Assembly: GCF_035989885.1 (NCBI RefSeq)
Contig: NZ_CP108518.1
Span: forward strand, 7,741,001-7,805,000
Direction: 5' to 3'
Source: Streptomyces sp. NBC_01232
GTDB taxonomy: Bacteria; Actinomycetota; Actinomycetes; Streptomycetales; Streptomycetaceae
Length of the DNA: 64,000 nucleotides
Shown here in pieces: positions 50,592-60,280 of this stretch (positions are counted from its first letter, which is position 1; each line of letters opens with the position of its first letter). Made by a program: the position numbers and the translations under genes. The notes under the pieces are model-generated. The model made no database searches and was not told where the DNA came from. It saw nothing but the letters and a program-made list of their open reading frames with translations.

Positions 50592-53336
50592 TCAGGCGGC
50601 TCTCGACCGGCGGGCCACGAGCTTGCCCAGTTCCCAGACGAGCAGGAGTGCGACGGCGGCCAGCAGCGCCCATCCGAACTGCCGCGCGTCGATCTCGGTC
50701 GTCCCGAGGACGCGGCCGAAGCCGTCCATCTGGGTCACCAGCACGGCGAGCACGAACTGGGCCAGGGCGACCCAGTTCATCTGCTTGCTGTCGAAGGTGG
50801 AGGTCGTCAGCACGGATTCGGTCTCGCTGCGGCATTCGAAGGCCGCCACGATCAGGCAGAGCGAGAAGGCGGTGAAGGCGATCGACCGGCCGGTCTCGAT
50901 ATCGCCGAAGTGGGTCTCGCCGAGCGTGATCAGTCCGAGCAGGAGGATGGTGATCGCCAGCCCGCCCAGGCCGACCGTGACGAGCACGGGCCGCGTGAGC
51001 ACCGACTCCCCGCGCGGACGCGGGCGGCGCCGCATGAGTCCGGCGCTCTCCCGGTCGAAGCCGAGCGCGAAGCCGAACGAGGCGTTGACGACGAAGTGGA
51101 TCCACAGCACTTGGGGCGGGGTGAAGGGCTCCCCGGCGGCGATGTTGAAGACGGTCGCGCCGAGGAACGTCAGCACGAACGTGACCAGCAGGAGCAGCAC
51201 GAACCGGATGTACTTGGTGAGGTTGTCGTAGATCGTCCGGCCCTGCTCCACGGCGTAGACGATGGTGGCGAAGTTGTCGTCGGACAGGATCATGCGCCCG
51301 GCGTTCTTGGCCACGTCCGTGCCGCTGCCCATGGCGATGCCGATGTCGGCGGCCTTGATGGCCGGGGCGTCGTTGACGCCGTCCCCGGTCATCGCCACGA
51401 CCTCGCCCTTCTTCTTCAGCGTGTTCGCGAGGAGCACCTTGTGCTCCGGGGCGACCCGCCCCACCACACCGATTCCCTCGATGCGGGCGAGCTGCTCCTC
51501 CTCGCTCATGGCGGCGAAATCGGAGCCGAGGACGGCCTCGCCGGGGATCCCGATCTGCCGGGCGATCGCAGCCCCGGTCGTGACGTCGTCCCCGGTGACC
51601 AGGCGGACCCGGATGTGCGCCGCCTGCGCGTCGGCCACCGCGGCCCTGGCCTCCTCCCGCGGCGGATCGACCATGCCCACGAGACTGGCCATCCGCAGCT
51701 CGGTGACGTACCCGAGCAGGTCGCCGTCCGGATCGAACTCGTCCGGGTCCAGGTCACGGGTGGCCGCGGCCATCACCCGGCGTCCCTCACTGCCCATCCG
51801 CTCGCTCTGCGACTCGGCACGGCGCAGCAGACCGGCGTCCCAGGGGACCGTCTCGCCCGCCGCGAGCGCGCTGGCGGCCCGCGCCATCACCGCCGGGGCG
51901 GCGCCCTTGACGAAGCAGCGCACGACCTGCCGGCCGGAGGGGTCGGTGGCCGAGTGGAAGGTGGCCATCAGCTTGTACTCGGGGTCGAACGGGAGGGTCG
52001 CGAGCCGGGGGAGTGCGTCACGGGTGGCGTCGGTGTCCAGGCCGGCCTTGTGCGCGAGCACCAGCAGCGCGCCCTCGGTGGGATCGCCCACCACCTCGCC
52101 GCCCACCAGCTTGGCGTCGCTGGCCACCACGTACGGCAGGATCGCGTCCTCGATCCCCGCCGCGGCCCCGGCGGACCCGGACCCGGTGGAGCCGGCGGCG
52201 TGGTGGACCTTCCCCGCGAGCCCGTAGCCCGTCCCGGACACCGTGTACCGGTCGGTGGGACTCAGCACTTCGACCGCGGTCATCTGGTTCATCGTCAGGG
52301 TGCCGGTCTTGTCCGAGTTGATCGCCGACGTGAACGCCAGCGTCTCGACCGACGGCAGTTCCTTGACGATGGCGTTCCGCTTCGCCAGATTCAGACTGCC
52401 GACGGACAGGATCGCCTGGGTCACGGTCGGCAGGGCCTCGGGGATGGCCGCGATGGCCAGGGAGACCGCGCTGACGAACAGGACGTCCCAGGCCTGGTCC
52501 CGCTGGCGTCCCAGGGCGAACATCACGATCATGGTGAGGCCGGCCGCCGCCGTGATCCACAGCGTCAGCCGGTCGAGCTCCTTGGTGAGCGGCGGCACCT
52601 CCTTCTCGGTGGCCGACAGCATCCCGGAGATCTTGCCCAGCTCGGTGTCCGCGCCGGTGGCGGTGACGACCATGACTCCGCTGCCGTGCGTGACCGGGGT
52701 GTTCATGAACGCCGTATTGGTCTGGTCGCCGGGCGACAGCCGGCTGCCCGCCAGCGGACCGGTGTCCTTCGCGGCGGGGACGCTCTCGCCGGTGAGCGCC
52801 GATTCGTCGATCTGCAGGGCACTGGCCTCGACGAGACGCCCGTCCGCCGGCACCTGGTCTCCGGCCGAGATGAGCACGACATCGCCGTCGACGAGCTGCT
52901 CGGCGGGGATCTCGGCTTCCCTGCCGTCCCTGCGCACCCGAGCCGTCGTCTTCATCATCGACTTCAGCGCGTTCATGGCGCTCTCGGCCTTGCCCTCCTG
53001 GCGCAGGCCGACGACCGCGTTGAGCAGGGTCAGCACGATCAGCAGGATCGCGGTGGTCCACTCCTGGATGACCAGGGAGACGATCGCGGCGACCACGAGG
53101 ACGAGCTGCATGTAACTGCGGTACTGGGCGAGGAACCGGCGCCAGGCCGGGGTCCGCCGCTCCTCGGGCAGCGCGTTCGGGCCGTTCGCGGCCAGGAGTT
53201 CCGCGGCCCGCGCCGCGGACAGACCGGCCGCGGTATCGACACCGAACGCCGCCACGACCTCCTCGGGGGAGCGCGCGTACCAGCCGTCCCCGCCGGCCCG
53301 GGGCGCCTGCCCCGCGGAATCCGACCGCACCGTCAT
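50592..53336 (-). CDS. P2-type cation-transporting ATPase
   Basis: 914-aa P-type ATPase of the Ca2+/Na+/K+ (PMR1/PacL-like) group. The order is complete: cation-transporter N-terminal domain, TGESVPAAK actuator motif, PEALP in M4, phosphorylation site DKTGTLTMNQ, FVKGAAPAVMARA nucleotide-binding region, VTGDDVTT, TGDGVNDAPAIKAADIGIAMG hinge and a six-helix C-terminal cation-transporting domain (M5-M10). Ion specificity cannot be fixed from sequence. ATG 53336. Upstream PPK2 and its partner gene are on the same strand. Confidence 0.92.
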   Translation of the reverse strand: MTVRSDSAGQAPRAGGDGWYARSPEEVVAAFGVDTAAGLSAARAAELLAANGPNALPEERRTPAWRRFLAQYRSYMQLVLVVAAIVSLVIQEWTTAILLIVLTLLNAVVGLRQEGKAESAMNALKSMMKTTARVRRDGREAEIPAEQLVDGDVVLISAGDQVPADGRLVEASALQIDESALTGESVPAAKDTGPLAGSRLSPGDQTNTAFMNTPVTHGSGVMVVTATGADTELGKISGMLSATEKEVPPLTKELDRLTLWITAAAGLTMIVMFALGRQRDQAWDVLFVSAVSLAIAAIPEALPTVTQAILSVGSLNLAKRNAIVKELPSVETLAFTSAINSDKTGTLTMNQMTAVEVLSPTDRYTVSGTGYGLAGKVHHAAGSTGSGSAGAAAGIEDAILPYVVASDAKLVGGEVVGDPTEGALLVLAHKAGLDTDATRDALPRLATLPFDPEYKLMATFHSATDPSGRQVVRCFVKGAAPAVMARAASALAAGETVPWDAGLLRRAESQSERMGSEGRRVMAAATRDLDPDEFDPDGDLLGYVTELRMASLVGMVDPPREEARAAVADAQAAHIRVRLVTGDDVTTGAAIARQIGIPGEAVLGSDFAAMSEEEQLARIEGIGVVGRVAPEHKVLLANTLKKKGEVVAMTGDGVNDAPAIKAADIGIAMGSGTDVAKNAGRMILSDDNFATIVYAVEQGRTIYDNLTKYIRFVLLLLVTFVLTFLGATVFNIAAGEPFTPPQVLWIHFVVNASFGFALGFDRESAGLMRRRPRPRGESVLTRPVLVTVGLGGLAITILLLGLITLGETHFGDIETGRSIAFTAFSLCLIVAAFECRSETESVLTTSTFDSKQMNWVALAQFVLAVLVTQMDGFGRVLGTTEIDARQFGWALLAAVALLLVWELGKLVARRSRAA

Positions 53337-53396
53337 GGTTGTGCCTCCGATCCGGGGCCGCGGACGCGTCCGGGCCGGTAGCGTGCCATCCGGGGG

Positions 53397-54389
53397 TTAC
53401 CGGCCACGCTTCTTCTTCGGCCCGCGGCCGTGCCGGCCGGTCTCCTCCGATTGCGGGTGCCGGTCGGCGTAGGGATCGGCCGGTGCCCCCTCCGGGGCCT
53501 CCTTCTCCAGAGCCCGTTTCGTGCCGAGGAGATCCTTCCGCGCCTCTTCGGCGAGCTCGGGATACCGCGGATCGATGTCCATCAGGGTGTGCGCGAGGAC
53601 CGCCGCCGCGCAGATCCGTGCGAACCACTTCCGGTCCGCCGGAACGACGTACCACGGAGCCCACTTCGTGCTCGTGGCCGACAGCATCTCGGAGAAGGCC
53701 TCCTGGTAGTCGTCCCACCGGCGGCGTTCACGGACGTCGGCCGCGGAGAACTTCCAGTTCTTCTCCGGCCGGTCGATCCGCTTCAGGAAGCGGGTGCGCT
53801 GCTCCTCCTTGGACAGGTTCAGGAAGATCTTCACGACCTTGAACCCGTTGTCCGTGAGGTAGCGCTCCCAGCGGTTGATCTCGCGGTACCGCCGGTCCCA
53901 GATGCCCTCCCCGAGTGCGCGCTCCGGCAGCTTCTGGCGGAGGAGGAGCTCGGGGTGGACCCGTACGACGAGGACCTCCTCGTAGTGCGAGCGGTTGAAG
54001 ATGGCGATCTCGCCGCGCTCGGGCAGCCGCCTGGCGTACCGCCACAGGTAGTCGTGGTCGAGCTCTTCGGTGGAGGGCACCTTGAAGCTGCTGACCCGTA
54101 CGCCCTGGGGGTTGACCCCGCTCATCACGTGGCGGATCGTCCCGTCCTTGCCCCCGGCGTCGAGCGCCTGGAGGCAGAGCACCACGCCGTACGCGTCCTG
54201 GGCGGCCAGCCGCTCCTGGTACTCGGCGAGCAGTGACACCCCGGTCCGCAGCAGCTCGGCCCCGTCGCGCTTCTTGAGGCCGGCCTTGTAGCGGGGGTCG
54301 AAGTCCCGCTCCAGGTCCACCTCCGATCCCGGCGGTACCCGCAGCGGCTCGATGAAGTCCGCGATGCGCTCGGCCCTCTTGTCGGACAT
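53397..54389 (-). CDS. Polyphosphate kinase 2 family protein
   Basis: 330-aa PPK2 domain (single-domain class). Walker A is LQALDAGGKDG (~residues 73-83), the RSHYEEVLV region provides Walker B-like residues, and DRRYREINRWERYLTDNG is typical of the lid. The C-terminal tail is basic (GPKKKRGR). It catalyses phosphoryl transfer between polyphosphate and nucleoside mono- or diphosphates. Its ATG overlaps the stop of the small upstream gene, so the two are coupled. Confidence 0.9.
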   Translation of the reverse strand: MSDKRAERIADFIEPLRVPPGSEVDLERDFDPRYKAGLKKRDGAELLRTGVSLLAEYQERLAAQDAYGVVLCLQALDAGGKDGTIRHVMSGVNPQGVRVSSFKVPSTEELDHDYLWRYARRLPERGEIAIFNRSHYEEVLVVRVHPELLLRQKLPERALGEGIWDRRYREINRWERYLTDNGFKVVKIFLNLSKEEQRTRFLKRIDRPEKNWKFSAADVRERRRWDDYQEAFSEMLSATSTKWAPWYVVPADRKWFARICAAAVLAHTLMDIDPRYPELAEEARKDLLGTKRALEKEAPEGAPADPYADRHPQSEETGRHGRGPKKKRGR

Positions 54390-54679
54390 CAGCTCCCGGC
54401 CTCCACATCCGTCCGGACGGCGTCGAGCGCCTTCCGGGCCCGGCGCTCGGCCAGGATCGGTACGTAGGCCCTGACCCTGGCCTCGCGGAACCAGTGGTAG
54501 GCGGCCGTGACCGTCGCCTCGACGACGGCCGCGTCGATCAGGGGGTAGGCGGCCCTCAGCCGGTCCACCGTGGGCCGCGCGGAGGCGAGTTCGTCCGGGG
54601 CCGCCGGGCGTGCCACGGGATCTTCCGGGCTCGGGCAGGCCGTGGTCAGCTCGGTGCTCTGGAGTGTTGCAGTAGCCAT
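54389..54679 (-). CDS. Small three-helix-bundle-like protein
   Basis: 96-aa protein (DRLRAAYPLIDAAVVEATVT then AAYHWFREARVRAYVPILAE) matching small helical proteins annotated as three-helix bundle dimerization domain proteins in Streptomyces. ATG 54679; upstream codons to 54715 lack a site. Its stop overlaps the PPK2 start (TGATG), so it may regulate or assemble with PPK2. Confidence 0.7.
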   Translation of the reverse strand: MATATLQSTELTTACPSPEDPVARPAAPDELASARPTVDRLRAAYPLIDAAVVEATVTAAYHWFREARVRAYVPILAERRARKALDAVRTDVEAGS

Positions 54680-54818
54680 GTCCCACGACCTTCGGGCCGC
54701 CGCCGATCCACACATGCCGACATCGGTTGAGGATGCCCCTCATGGGCATTCTCTGTCATGCCGGGTGAAATCGCCCCCCATGGCCATCGCGGGCCCGACG
54801 GGGTCCGAAAGGGACGGC

Positions 54819-55361
54819 TCAGCAGTCGACGGGCCCCTTGTACGCGGCATCGCACTCCGTGTCGCCGCCCCGGACGGCCTCCGCGCACAGGCTCGCTTCG
54901 ACCTTGCCCAGGAGGCGGGTCAGTTCGGCGCGTTCGGTGTCGTCCAGGCCGTCCAGGGTCTGGCGTTCCAATGCGCCCCACGCCCTGCGGACCTCGACCA
55001 GGAGCCCGCAACTGGCGTCCGTCGCCTCGACCAGGGAGGCACGCCGGTCCGAGGGGTCCGGGCGGCGCCGCACGTGGCCGGAGTGCTCCAGGCGCTGGAG
55101 CATCTTGGTCACCGTCGAGGGGTCGAGTCCGACCGCCTTGATCAGCTCGGACTGGCGCACGGCCCCGCTGTCCCAGAGGTGCATCATCAGGAACTCCTGC
55201 CCAGGGTGCAGCCCCAGGTCCCGCAGGACCCGGCCCGCCGCGATCCGGTGGAGCCGGGCGACGCGGCTGATCGCATGACTCACCGGCCCGTCCAGCACGG
55301 CGCCGGGCGCTGCCGCGCACTGCGGGGCGGCAGTCGGCTCCTGTGTGGATTCCGCGGTCAT
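54819..55361 (-). CDS. MarR-family transcriptional regulator
   Basis: 180-aa regulator: winged helix around RQSELIKAVGLDPSTVTKML and the wing RRRPDPSDRRASLVEAT. ATG 55361 has GGAGGAG. Divergent from the old-yellow-enzyme gene at 55506 with a perfect inverted repeat between, so it likely represses both. Two Cys near the C-terminus (SLCAEAV..DTECDA) could give redox sensing, which is untested. Confidence 0.9.
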   Translation of the reverse strand: MTAESTQEPTAAPQCAAAPGAVLDGPVSHAISRVARLHRIAAGRVLRDLGLHPGQEFLMMHLWDSGAVRQSELIKAVGLDPSTVTKMLQRLEHSGHVRRRPDPSDRRASLVEATDASCGLLVEVRRAWGALERQTLDGLDDTERAELTRLLGKVEASLCAEAVRGGDTECDAAYKGPVDC

Positions 55362-55430
55362 GGGAGTGCTCCTCCAGGTCGTGGGTCCGGCGGTTCCGGG
55401 GTGGATTCTACCGGCCACCCACATTTTACC

Positions 55431-55486
55431 TTGGTCGGCCAAGTAATGAGGTACGCTGCATTCGGAGCCAATCATTGGCCGACCAA
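55431..55486. promoter_or_regulatory. Inverted-repeat operator between MarR and old-yellow-enzyme genes
   Basis: TTGGTCGGCCAA (55431-55442) and its exact complement TTGGCCGACCAA (55475-55486) are separated by 32 bp. Each copy is itself nearly palindromic (TTGG-N4-CCAA). The second ends 19 bp before the plus-strand start. The two sites suggest cooperative or looping MarR binding. Confidence 0.85.
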
Positions 55487-55505
55487 CTAACTCTGTGAGG
55501 CGAAA

Positions 55506-56570
55506 ATGACCAGCGCTTTCGAACCCGTCCACCTGGCCGGTGCCACCCTCTCCAACCGGATCGCCCTGGCGCCGATGACCCGCAGCCGCGCAGGTGAGGG
55601 CGGTATCGCCACCGAACTCGTGGCCGAGTACTACACCCAGCGCGCATCCGCCGGTCTGATCATCACGGAGGGCATCCAGCCGTCCGTGGTCGGGCAGGGC
55701 TACCCCTTCACCCCCGGCCTGCACAGCGCCGAGCAGGTCGCGGCATGGCGCCGGGTCACCGACTCCGTGCACGCGGCAGGCGGCCGGATCTTCGCCCAGC
55801 TGATGCACTCCGGCCGCATCGGCCACCCGAGCCTGCTGCCCGACGGCCTGGTTCCCGTGGCCCCCTCGGCCGTGGCCGCCCAGGGGCAGCTCTTCACCGG
55901 CGACGGCATGAAGGACTTCGTGACCCCCCACGAGCTGACCGGAGCCGAGGTACGGCAGACCGTCGCCGACTACGCGGAGGCCGCCCGCAACGCGGTGGAG
56001 GCCGGGTTCGACGGCGTGGAGCTGCACGGCGCCAACGGCTACCTGATCCACCAGTTCCTGGCCCCCGGTTCCAACCTGCGCACCGACGAGTGGGGCGGCC
56101 CGGTGGAGAACCGGATCCGCTTCGCGGTGGAGGTCGTCAAGGCGGTGGCAGCCGCGATCGGCGCCGAGCGCACGGCGCTGCGCGTCTCGCCCGGGCACAC
56201 GTACAACGACATCTCCGAGCCCGACCCGCAGCCCGCCTACGAGGCCCTGGTCAAGGAGATCGACGGGCTCGGCCTGGCCTACCTGCACGTACTGGAACAC
56301 GGCCCCGAGGCGCGCGAGGCCACCCTCGCCCTGCGCAAGCAGTTCTCCGGCCCCCTCGTGCTGAACCCGGCGACCGAAGGCCCCACCGACCACCGCGCCC
56401 TCACGCTGGTCGACGACGGAGTCGCCGACCTCCTCGCCTTCGGAGCCCTCTTCCTGGCCAACCCGGACCTGCCCGAGCGCCTGCGCACCGAAGGCCCTTA
56501 CAACACCCCGGACCCGTCCACCTTCTTCGGCGGCGACGCCCGCGGCTACACGGACTACCCCACCCGATAG
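55506..56570 (+). CDS. Alkene reductase, old yellow enzyme family
   Basis: 354-aa FMN-dependent ene-reductase (NemA/OYE class): RIALAPMTRSRAGEGG, FAQLMHSGRIGH, FDGVELHGANGYLIHQFL with the His-Asn pair, DEWGGPVENRIRF, ALRVSPG and a final FFGGDARGYTDYP. It reduces activated C=C bonds such as N-ethylmaleimide or nitro-olefins. It is a different subgroup from the enzyme at 21689, which has the HxxH active site. Regulated by the divergent MarR gene. Confidence 0.93.
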   Translation: MTSAFEPVHLAGATLSNRIALAPMTRSRAGEGGIATELVAEYYTQRASAGLIITEGIQPSVVGQGYPFTPGLHSAEQVAAWRRVTDSVHAAGGRIFAQLMHSGRIGHPSLLPDGLVPVAPSAVAAQGQLFTGDGMKDFVTPHELTGAEVRQTVADYAEAARNAVEAGFDGVELHGANGYLIHQFLAPGSNLRTDEWGGPVENRIRFAVEVVKAVAAAIGAERTALRVSPGHTYNDISEPDPQPAYEALVKEIDGLGLAYLHVLEHGPEAREATLALRKQFSGPLVLNPATEGPTDHRALTLVDDGVADLLAFGALFLANPDLPERLRTEGPYNTPDPSTFFGGDARGYTDYPTR

Positions 56571-56640
56571 GGGGTGTTCTGCGAAGCCCGGTCCCCGGGG
56601 CGCCGTCCGGCGCTCCCCGGGGCTCCAGCAGTATGACCCC

Positions 56641-57120
56641 GTGAAACGCGCGAACCCCGTACATCCTGTGTCCCGACGCCGTGACAGTGCCGCCGGCGCC
56701 ACCCCGGCCTCCGCCACCGACCCCGCACGGACCCGGCTGGTGGCCGCGGCGGCCGCCGCGGTGACCGTGGCCGCGGGGCTCGGGCTGCGGGCCGTCGCGG
56801 CGGGGAGCGTGGCGAAGTACGGCGGAGACGCGCTGTACACCGTCCTGCTGCTGGCCCTCGTCGTATCGGTCGCGCCCCGGATGACACCCGTGCGGGCGGC
56901 CGGGGTCGCGCTGGCCGCCAGCTGGGCCGTCGAGTTCCTCCAGCTCAGCGCCGTACCGGCAGAGCTGTCCCGGCACAGCACGGTGGCCCGACTGGTCCTC
57001 GGTTCCACCTTCAACGCACCCGACCTGTTCTGGTACGTGGCCGGCGCGGCGGCGGGCCTGCTCGTCCACACCGTCATCCTTCGGCGGCGACCCCGGACCG
57101 GGGCCGTCGACGCGAGGTGA
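56641..57120 (+). CDS. DUF2809-family membrane protein
   Basis: 159-aa protein with four or so hydrophobic segments. The family blocks VAKYGGDALYTVLLL and RLVLGSTFNAPDLFWYVAG are present. GTG 56641 has no clear Shine-Dalgarno sequence. Function of the family is unknown. Confidence 0.85.
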   Translation: MKRANPVHPVSRRRDSAAGATPASATDPARTRLVAAAAAAVTVAAGLGLRAVAAGSVAKYGGDALYTVLLLALVVSVAPRMTPVRAAGVALAASWAVEFLQLSAVPAELSRHSTVARLVLGSTFNAPDLFWYVAGAAAGLLVHTVILRRRPRTGAVDAR

Positions 57121-57227
57121 CCCCCCGCACCCAGGTCGGATTCGATCAACAAGGCAGAATCGTCGGACAGTTCCCCGACCGCAGTGGCCCTCGGCGCCGG
57201 CCGGCGGGCCCACCAGGGAGGTCAGAC

Positions 57228-57461
57228 GTGCACCACGACGACGAGCCGGTCTTCAAGCGGAGCAAGTGGGGCACGAACCGCTACCACTACAACCCCGACA
57301 ACCCGGTGGGGCTGGCCCTGATCGTCATCACCCTGATCTTCGTCGCGACGATGATGATCCTCATGACCAACCGGGCCGGGCCGTTCGCGCCGGAACCCAC
57401 GCCCACGAGATGGGCCCCGACGCCGGCGACTTCGCCGGCCCACGTACCGACGGCGCCCTGA
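57228..57461 (+). CDS. Small single-span membrane protein
   Basis: 77-aa protein: soluble charged start (VHHDDEPVFKRSKWGTNRYH), one membrane span (VGLALIVITLIFVATMMILM) and a Pro/Thr-rich tail. GTG 57228 has GGGAGG 6 nt upstream. Converges on kdpC. Function unknown. Confidence 0.7.
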   Translation: MHHDDEPVFKRSKWGTNRYHYNPDNPVGLALIVITLIFVATMMILMTNRAGPFAPEPTPTRWAPTPATSPAHVPTAP

Positions 57462-57474
57462 CCCGCAGCGCGGA

Positions 57475-58158
57475 TCACCCGCTCTCGGCGGCCAGTGCCT
57501 TGAGGGCGACGTTCAACCGGAGGACGTTGACGCGGGGTTCGCCCAGGAAGCCGAGGGTGCGGCCCTCGGTGTGCTTCTCCACGAGCCTCTCGACCTGCCT
57601 CACGTCGAGGCCGCTGCGCTCGGCGACCCGGTGGACCTGGAGCCTGGCGTAGGCCGGGGAGATGTCCGGGTCGAGGCCGGAGCCGGAGGAGGTGACGGCG
57701 TCGGCCGGTACGTCCTGCGGCTTCACCGTGTGTGCGGCCGTGGTGTTGTCCGCGATCACGGCGGCCCTGGCGTCCTCGACCTGCTCCACCAGGTCCGGGT
57801 TGTCGGCGGCCTTGTTGGTGGCGCCCGAGAGGATCAGCGCGTACTGGGTGTTGACGCTGTTGGCGCCGAGACCGTGGGAAGGACGAGGCTGGAACCACCG
57901 CAGGTCCGGCCGGGCGACTTCCTCCGGGTCGTCGGGGTTCTGCTTCGGCAGGTCGTAGCTCTGCCCGATCAGGGACGAGCCGACGACCCGGCCGTCCCCG
58001 TCCTTGATCTCGGAGCCGTTGGCCCGGTCGTCGAAGGCGACCTGGGCGATACCGGTGACGGCGAGGGGGTAGAGGACCCCGCACAGCACCGTCAGGACGA
58101 GGAGTGCCCGCAGGCCCGCGCCGATCAGGCGCGCGGTGTTGGCAACTGAGTTGGTCAT
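57475..58158 (-). CDS. kdpC: KdpC, K+-transporting ATPase chaperone-like subunit
   Basis: 227-aa subunit with one N-terminal membrane span (LIGAGLRALLVLTVLCGVLYP) and periplasmic-type domain with the conserved GSSLIGQSYDLPKQN and FQPRPS blocks, GSGLDPDISP and QVERLVEKHTE. Stabilises KdpFABC and enhances ATP binding. It is 22 bp downstream of kdpB. Confidence 0.94.
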   Translation of the reverse strand: MTNSVANTARLIGAGLRALLVLTVLCGVLYPLAVTGIAQVAFDDRANGSEIKDGDGRVVGSSLIGQSYDLPKQNPDDPEEVARPDLRWFQPRPSHGLGANSVNTQYALILSGATNKAADNPDLVEQVEDARAAVIADNTTAAHTVKPQDVPADAVTSSGSGLDPDISPAYARLQVHRVAERSGLDVRQVERLVEKHTEGRTLGFLGEPRVNVLRLNVALKALAAESG

Positions 58159-58180
58159 GGCGGATCAGCACTTTCCTGAT

Positions 58181-60280
58181 TCAGGCGAGTCCGGGGATGA
58201 GGGTGATGATCATGTCGATCAGCTTGATGCCGATGAACGGGGCGACGAGGCCGCCGAGTCCGTAGACCCCGATGTTGCGACGGAGCATCCTGTCCGCGCT
58301 GGTCGGCCTGTACCGCACGCCCTTCAGGGCGAGCGGCACGAGCGCGATGATGACCAGCGCGTTGAAGACGACGGCGGAGAGGATGGCCGACTCGGGAGAG
58401 GCCAGGCCCATGATGTTGAGCTTGTCGAGTCCCGGGTAAACCACTGCGAACATGGCCGGGATGATCGCGAAGTACTTCGCGACGTCGTTGGCGATGGAGA
58501 AGGTCGTGAGCGCGCCCCGCGTGATGAGGAGCTGCTTGCCGATCTCCACGATCTCGATGAGCTTGGTGGGGTCCGAGTCCAGGTCCACCATGTTCCCGGC
58601 CTCCTTGGCGGCCGAGGTGCCCGTGTTCATCGCCACGCCCACGTCCGCCTGAGCCAGGGCCGGCGCGTCGTTCGTTCCGTCGCCCGTCATCGCGACGAGC
58701 TTGCCGCCCGCCTGTTCCCGCTTGATGAGGGCCATCTTGTCCTCGGGGGTGGCCTCGGCGAGGAAGTCGTCGACGCCGGCCTCCTCTGCGATCGCCCTGG
58801 CCGTGAGCGGGTTGTCGCCCGTGATCATGATCGTCTTGATGCCCATGCGGCGCAGTTCGTCGAACCGCTCGCGCATGCCCTCCTTGACGACGTCCTTGAG
58901 GTGGACGACGCCGAGGATCCGGGCACCCCTCTCGTCCTCCACGGCCACCAGGAGCGGGGTGCCGCCGGCCTCGGAGACACGGGCCGCGAGCAGGTCCGCG
59001 TCGGCGGCGACCCGTCCGCCCCGTTCCACGACCCAGGCGATGACCGAACCGGCCGCGCCCTTACGGGTCTTCCTCCCGTCCACGTCGACCCCCGACATAC
59101 GGGTCTGGGCCGTGAAGGTGATCCATTCCGCGTGGGCGAGCTCGCCCCGGCGGCGTTCGCGCAGGCCGTACCTCTCCTTCGCCAGGACCACGATCGAGCG
59201 GCCCTCGGGCGTCTCGTCCGCGAGGGACGACAGCTGGGCGGCGTCCGCCAGTTCGGCCTCCGACGCGCCCTTGACCGGGACGAACTCGGACGCCTGCCGG
59301 TTTCCGAGCGTGATGGTGCCGGTCTTGTCGAGCAGCAGTGTGGAGACGTCGCCCGCAGCCTCCACCGCGCGTCCGCTCATCGCCAGCACGTTGCGCTGGA
59401 CGAGGCGGTCCATGCCCGCGATGCCGATGGCCGAGAGCAGGGCGCCGATGGTGGTGGGGATCAGGCAGACGAGGAGTGCGGTGAGCACGATCATCGACTG
59501 CTCGGCGCCTGCGTGGATCGCGAACGGCTGCAAGGTGACCACGGCCAGCAGGAAGACGATCGTGAGCGATGCCAGCAGGATGTTCAGCGCGATCTCGTTG
59601 GGCGTCTTCTGCCGGGCCGCGCCCTCCACGAGCGCGATCATGCGGTCGATGAAGGTCTCGCCCGGCCTGGCCGTGATCTTCACGACGATCCGGTCGGAGA
59701 GGACCTTCGTACCGCCGGTGACGGCGCTGCGGTCGCCGCCGGACTCCCGGATGACGGGTGCGGACTCGCCGGTGATGGCGGATTCGTCGACGGAGGCGAC
59801 GCCTTCGACGACATCACCGTCACCGGGGACGATGTCCCCGGCCTCGCACACGACCAGGTCGCCGACGCGCAGCTCGGTGCCGGGCACCCCCTCCTCCGCC
59901 GTCCCCTTCAGCCGCCGGGCGACGGTGTCGGTCCTGGCCCTGCGCAGGGTGTCGGCCTGGGCCTTGCCGCGGCCCTCTGCCACTGCTTCCGCGAGGTTCG
60001 CGAAGATCGTGGTCAGCCACAGCCAGGCGGTGATCGCCCAGCCGAACCAGTTGGCCGGGTCGGCCAGCGCCAGCGCCGTCGTGACGACGGAGCCGACGAG
60101 AACGACGAACATGACCGGGGACTTGATCATGATGCGCGGGTCGAGTTTCCGCACCGCGTCGGGGAAGGACTTGAGGAGTGCCTTCGGGTCGAACAGACCC
60201 CCGCCGACGCGCCCGGCCGGCTTGTCTGCGGTGGGCGGGCCGTCCTGGTGCGGGGCACGGATCGGTGTGATGGTGCTCAT
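58181..60280 (-). CDS. kdpB: KdpB, K+-transporting P-type ATPase catalytic subunit
   Basis: 699-aa P1A-type ATPase. Phosphorylation motif [10 protein letters not shown], actuator TGES (AITGESAPV), [25 protein letters not shown] hinge, and Ser residue in the inhibitory TGES loop that is phosphorylated in E. coli (Ser162 context) lies in the equivalent position. ATG 60280 overlaps the kdpA stop. Powers high-affinity K+ uptake through KdpA. Confidence 0.96.
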   Translation of the reverse strand: MSTITPIRAPHQDGPPTADKPAGRVGGGLFDPKALLKSFPDAVRKLDPRIMIKSPVMFVVLVGSVVTTALALADPANWFGWAITAWLWLTTIFANLAEAVAEGRGKAQADTLRRARTDTVARRLKGTAEEGVPGTELRVGDLVVCEAGDIVPGDGDVVEGVASVDESAITGESAPVIRESGGDRSAVTGGTKVLSDRIVVKITARPGETFIDRMIALVEGAARQKTPNEIALNILLASLTIVFLLAVVTLQPFAIHAGAEQSMIVLTALLVCLIPTTIGALLSAIGIAGMDRLVQRNVLAMSGRAVEAAGDVSTLLLDKTGTITLGNRQASEFVPVKGASEAELADAAQLSSLADETPEGRSIVVLAKERYGLRERRRGELAHAEWITFTAQTRMSGVDVDGRKTRKGAAGSVIAWVVERGGRVAADADLLAARVSEAGGTPLLVAVEDERGARILGVVHLKDVVKEGMRERFDELRRMGIKTIMITGDNPLTARAIAEEAGVDDFLAEATPEDKMALIKREQAGGKLVAMTGDGTNDAPALAQADVGVAMNTGTSAAKEAGNMVDLDSDPTKLIEIVEIGKQLLITRGALTTFSIANDVAKYFAIIPAMFAVVYPGLDKLNIMGLASPESAILSAVVFNALVIIALVPLALKGVRYRPTSADRMLRRNIGVYGLGGLVAPFIGIKLIDMIITLIPGLA

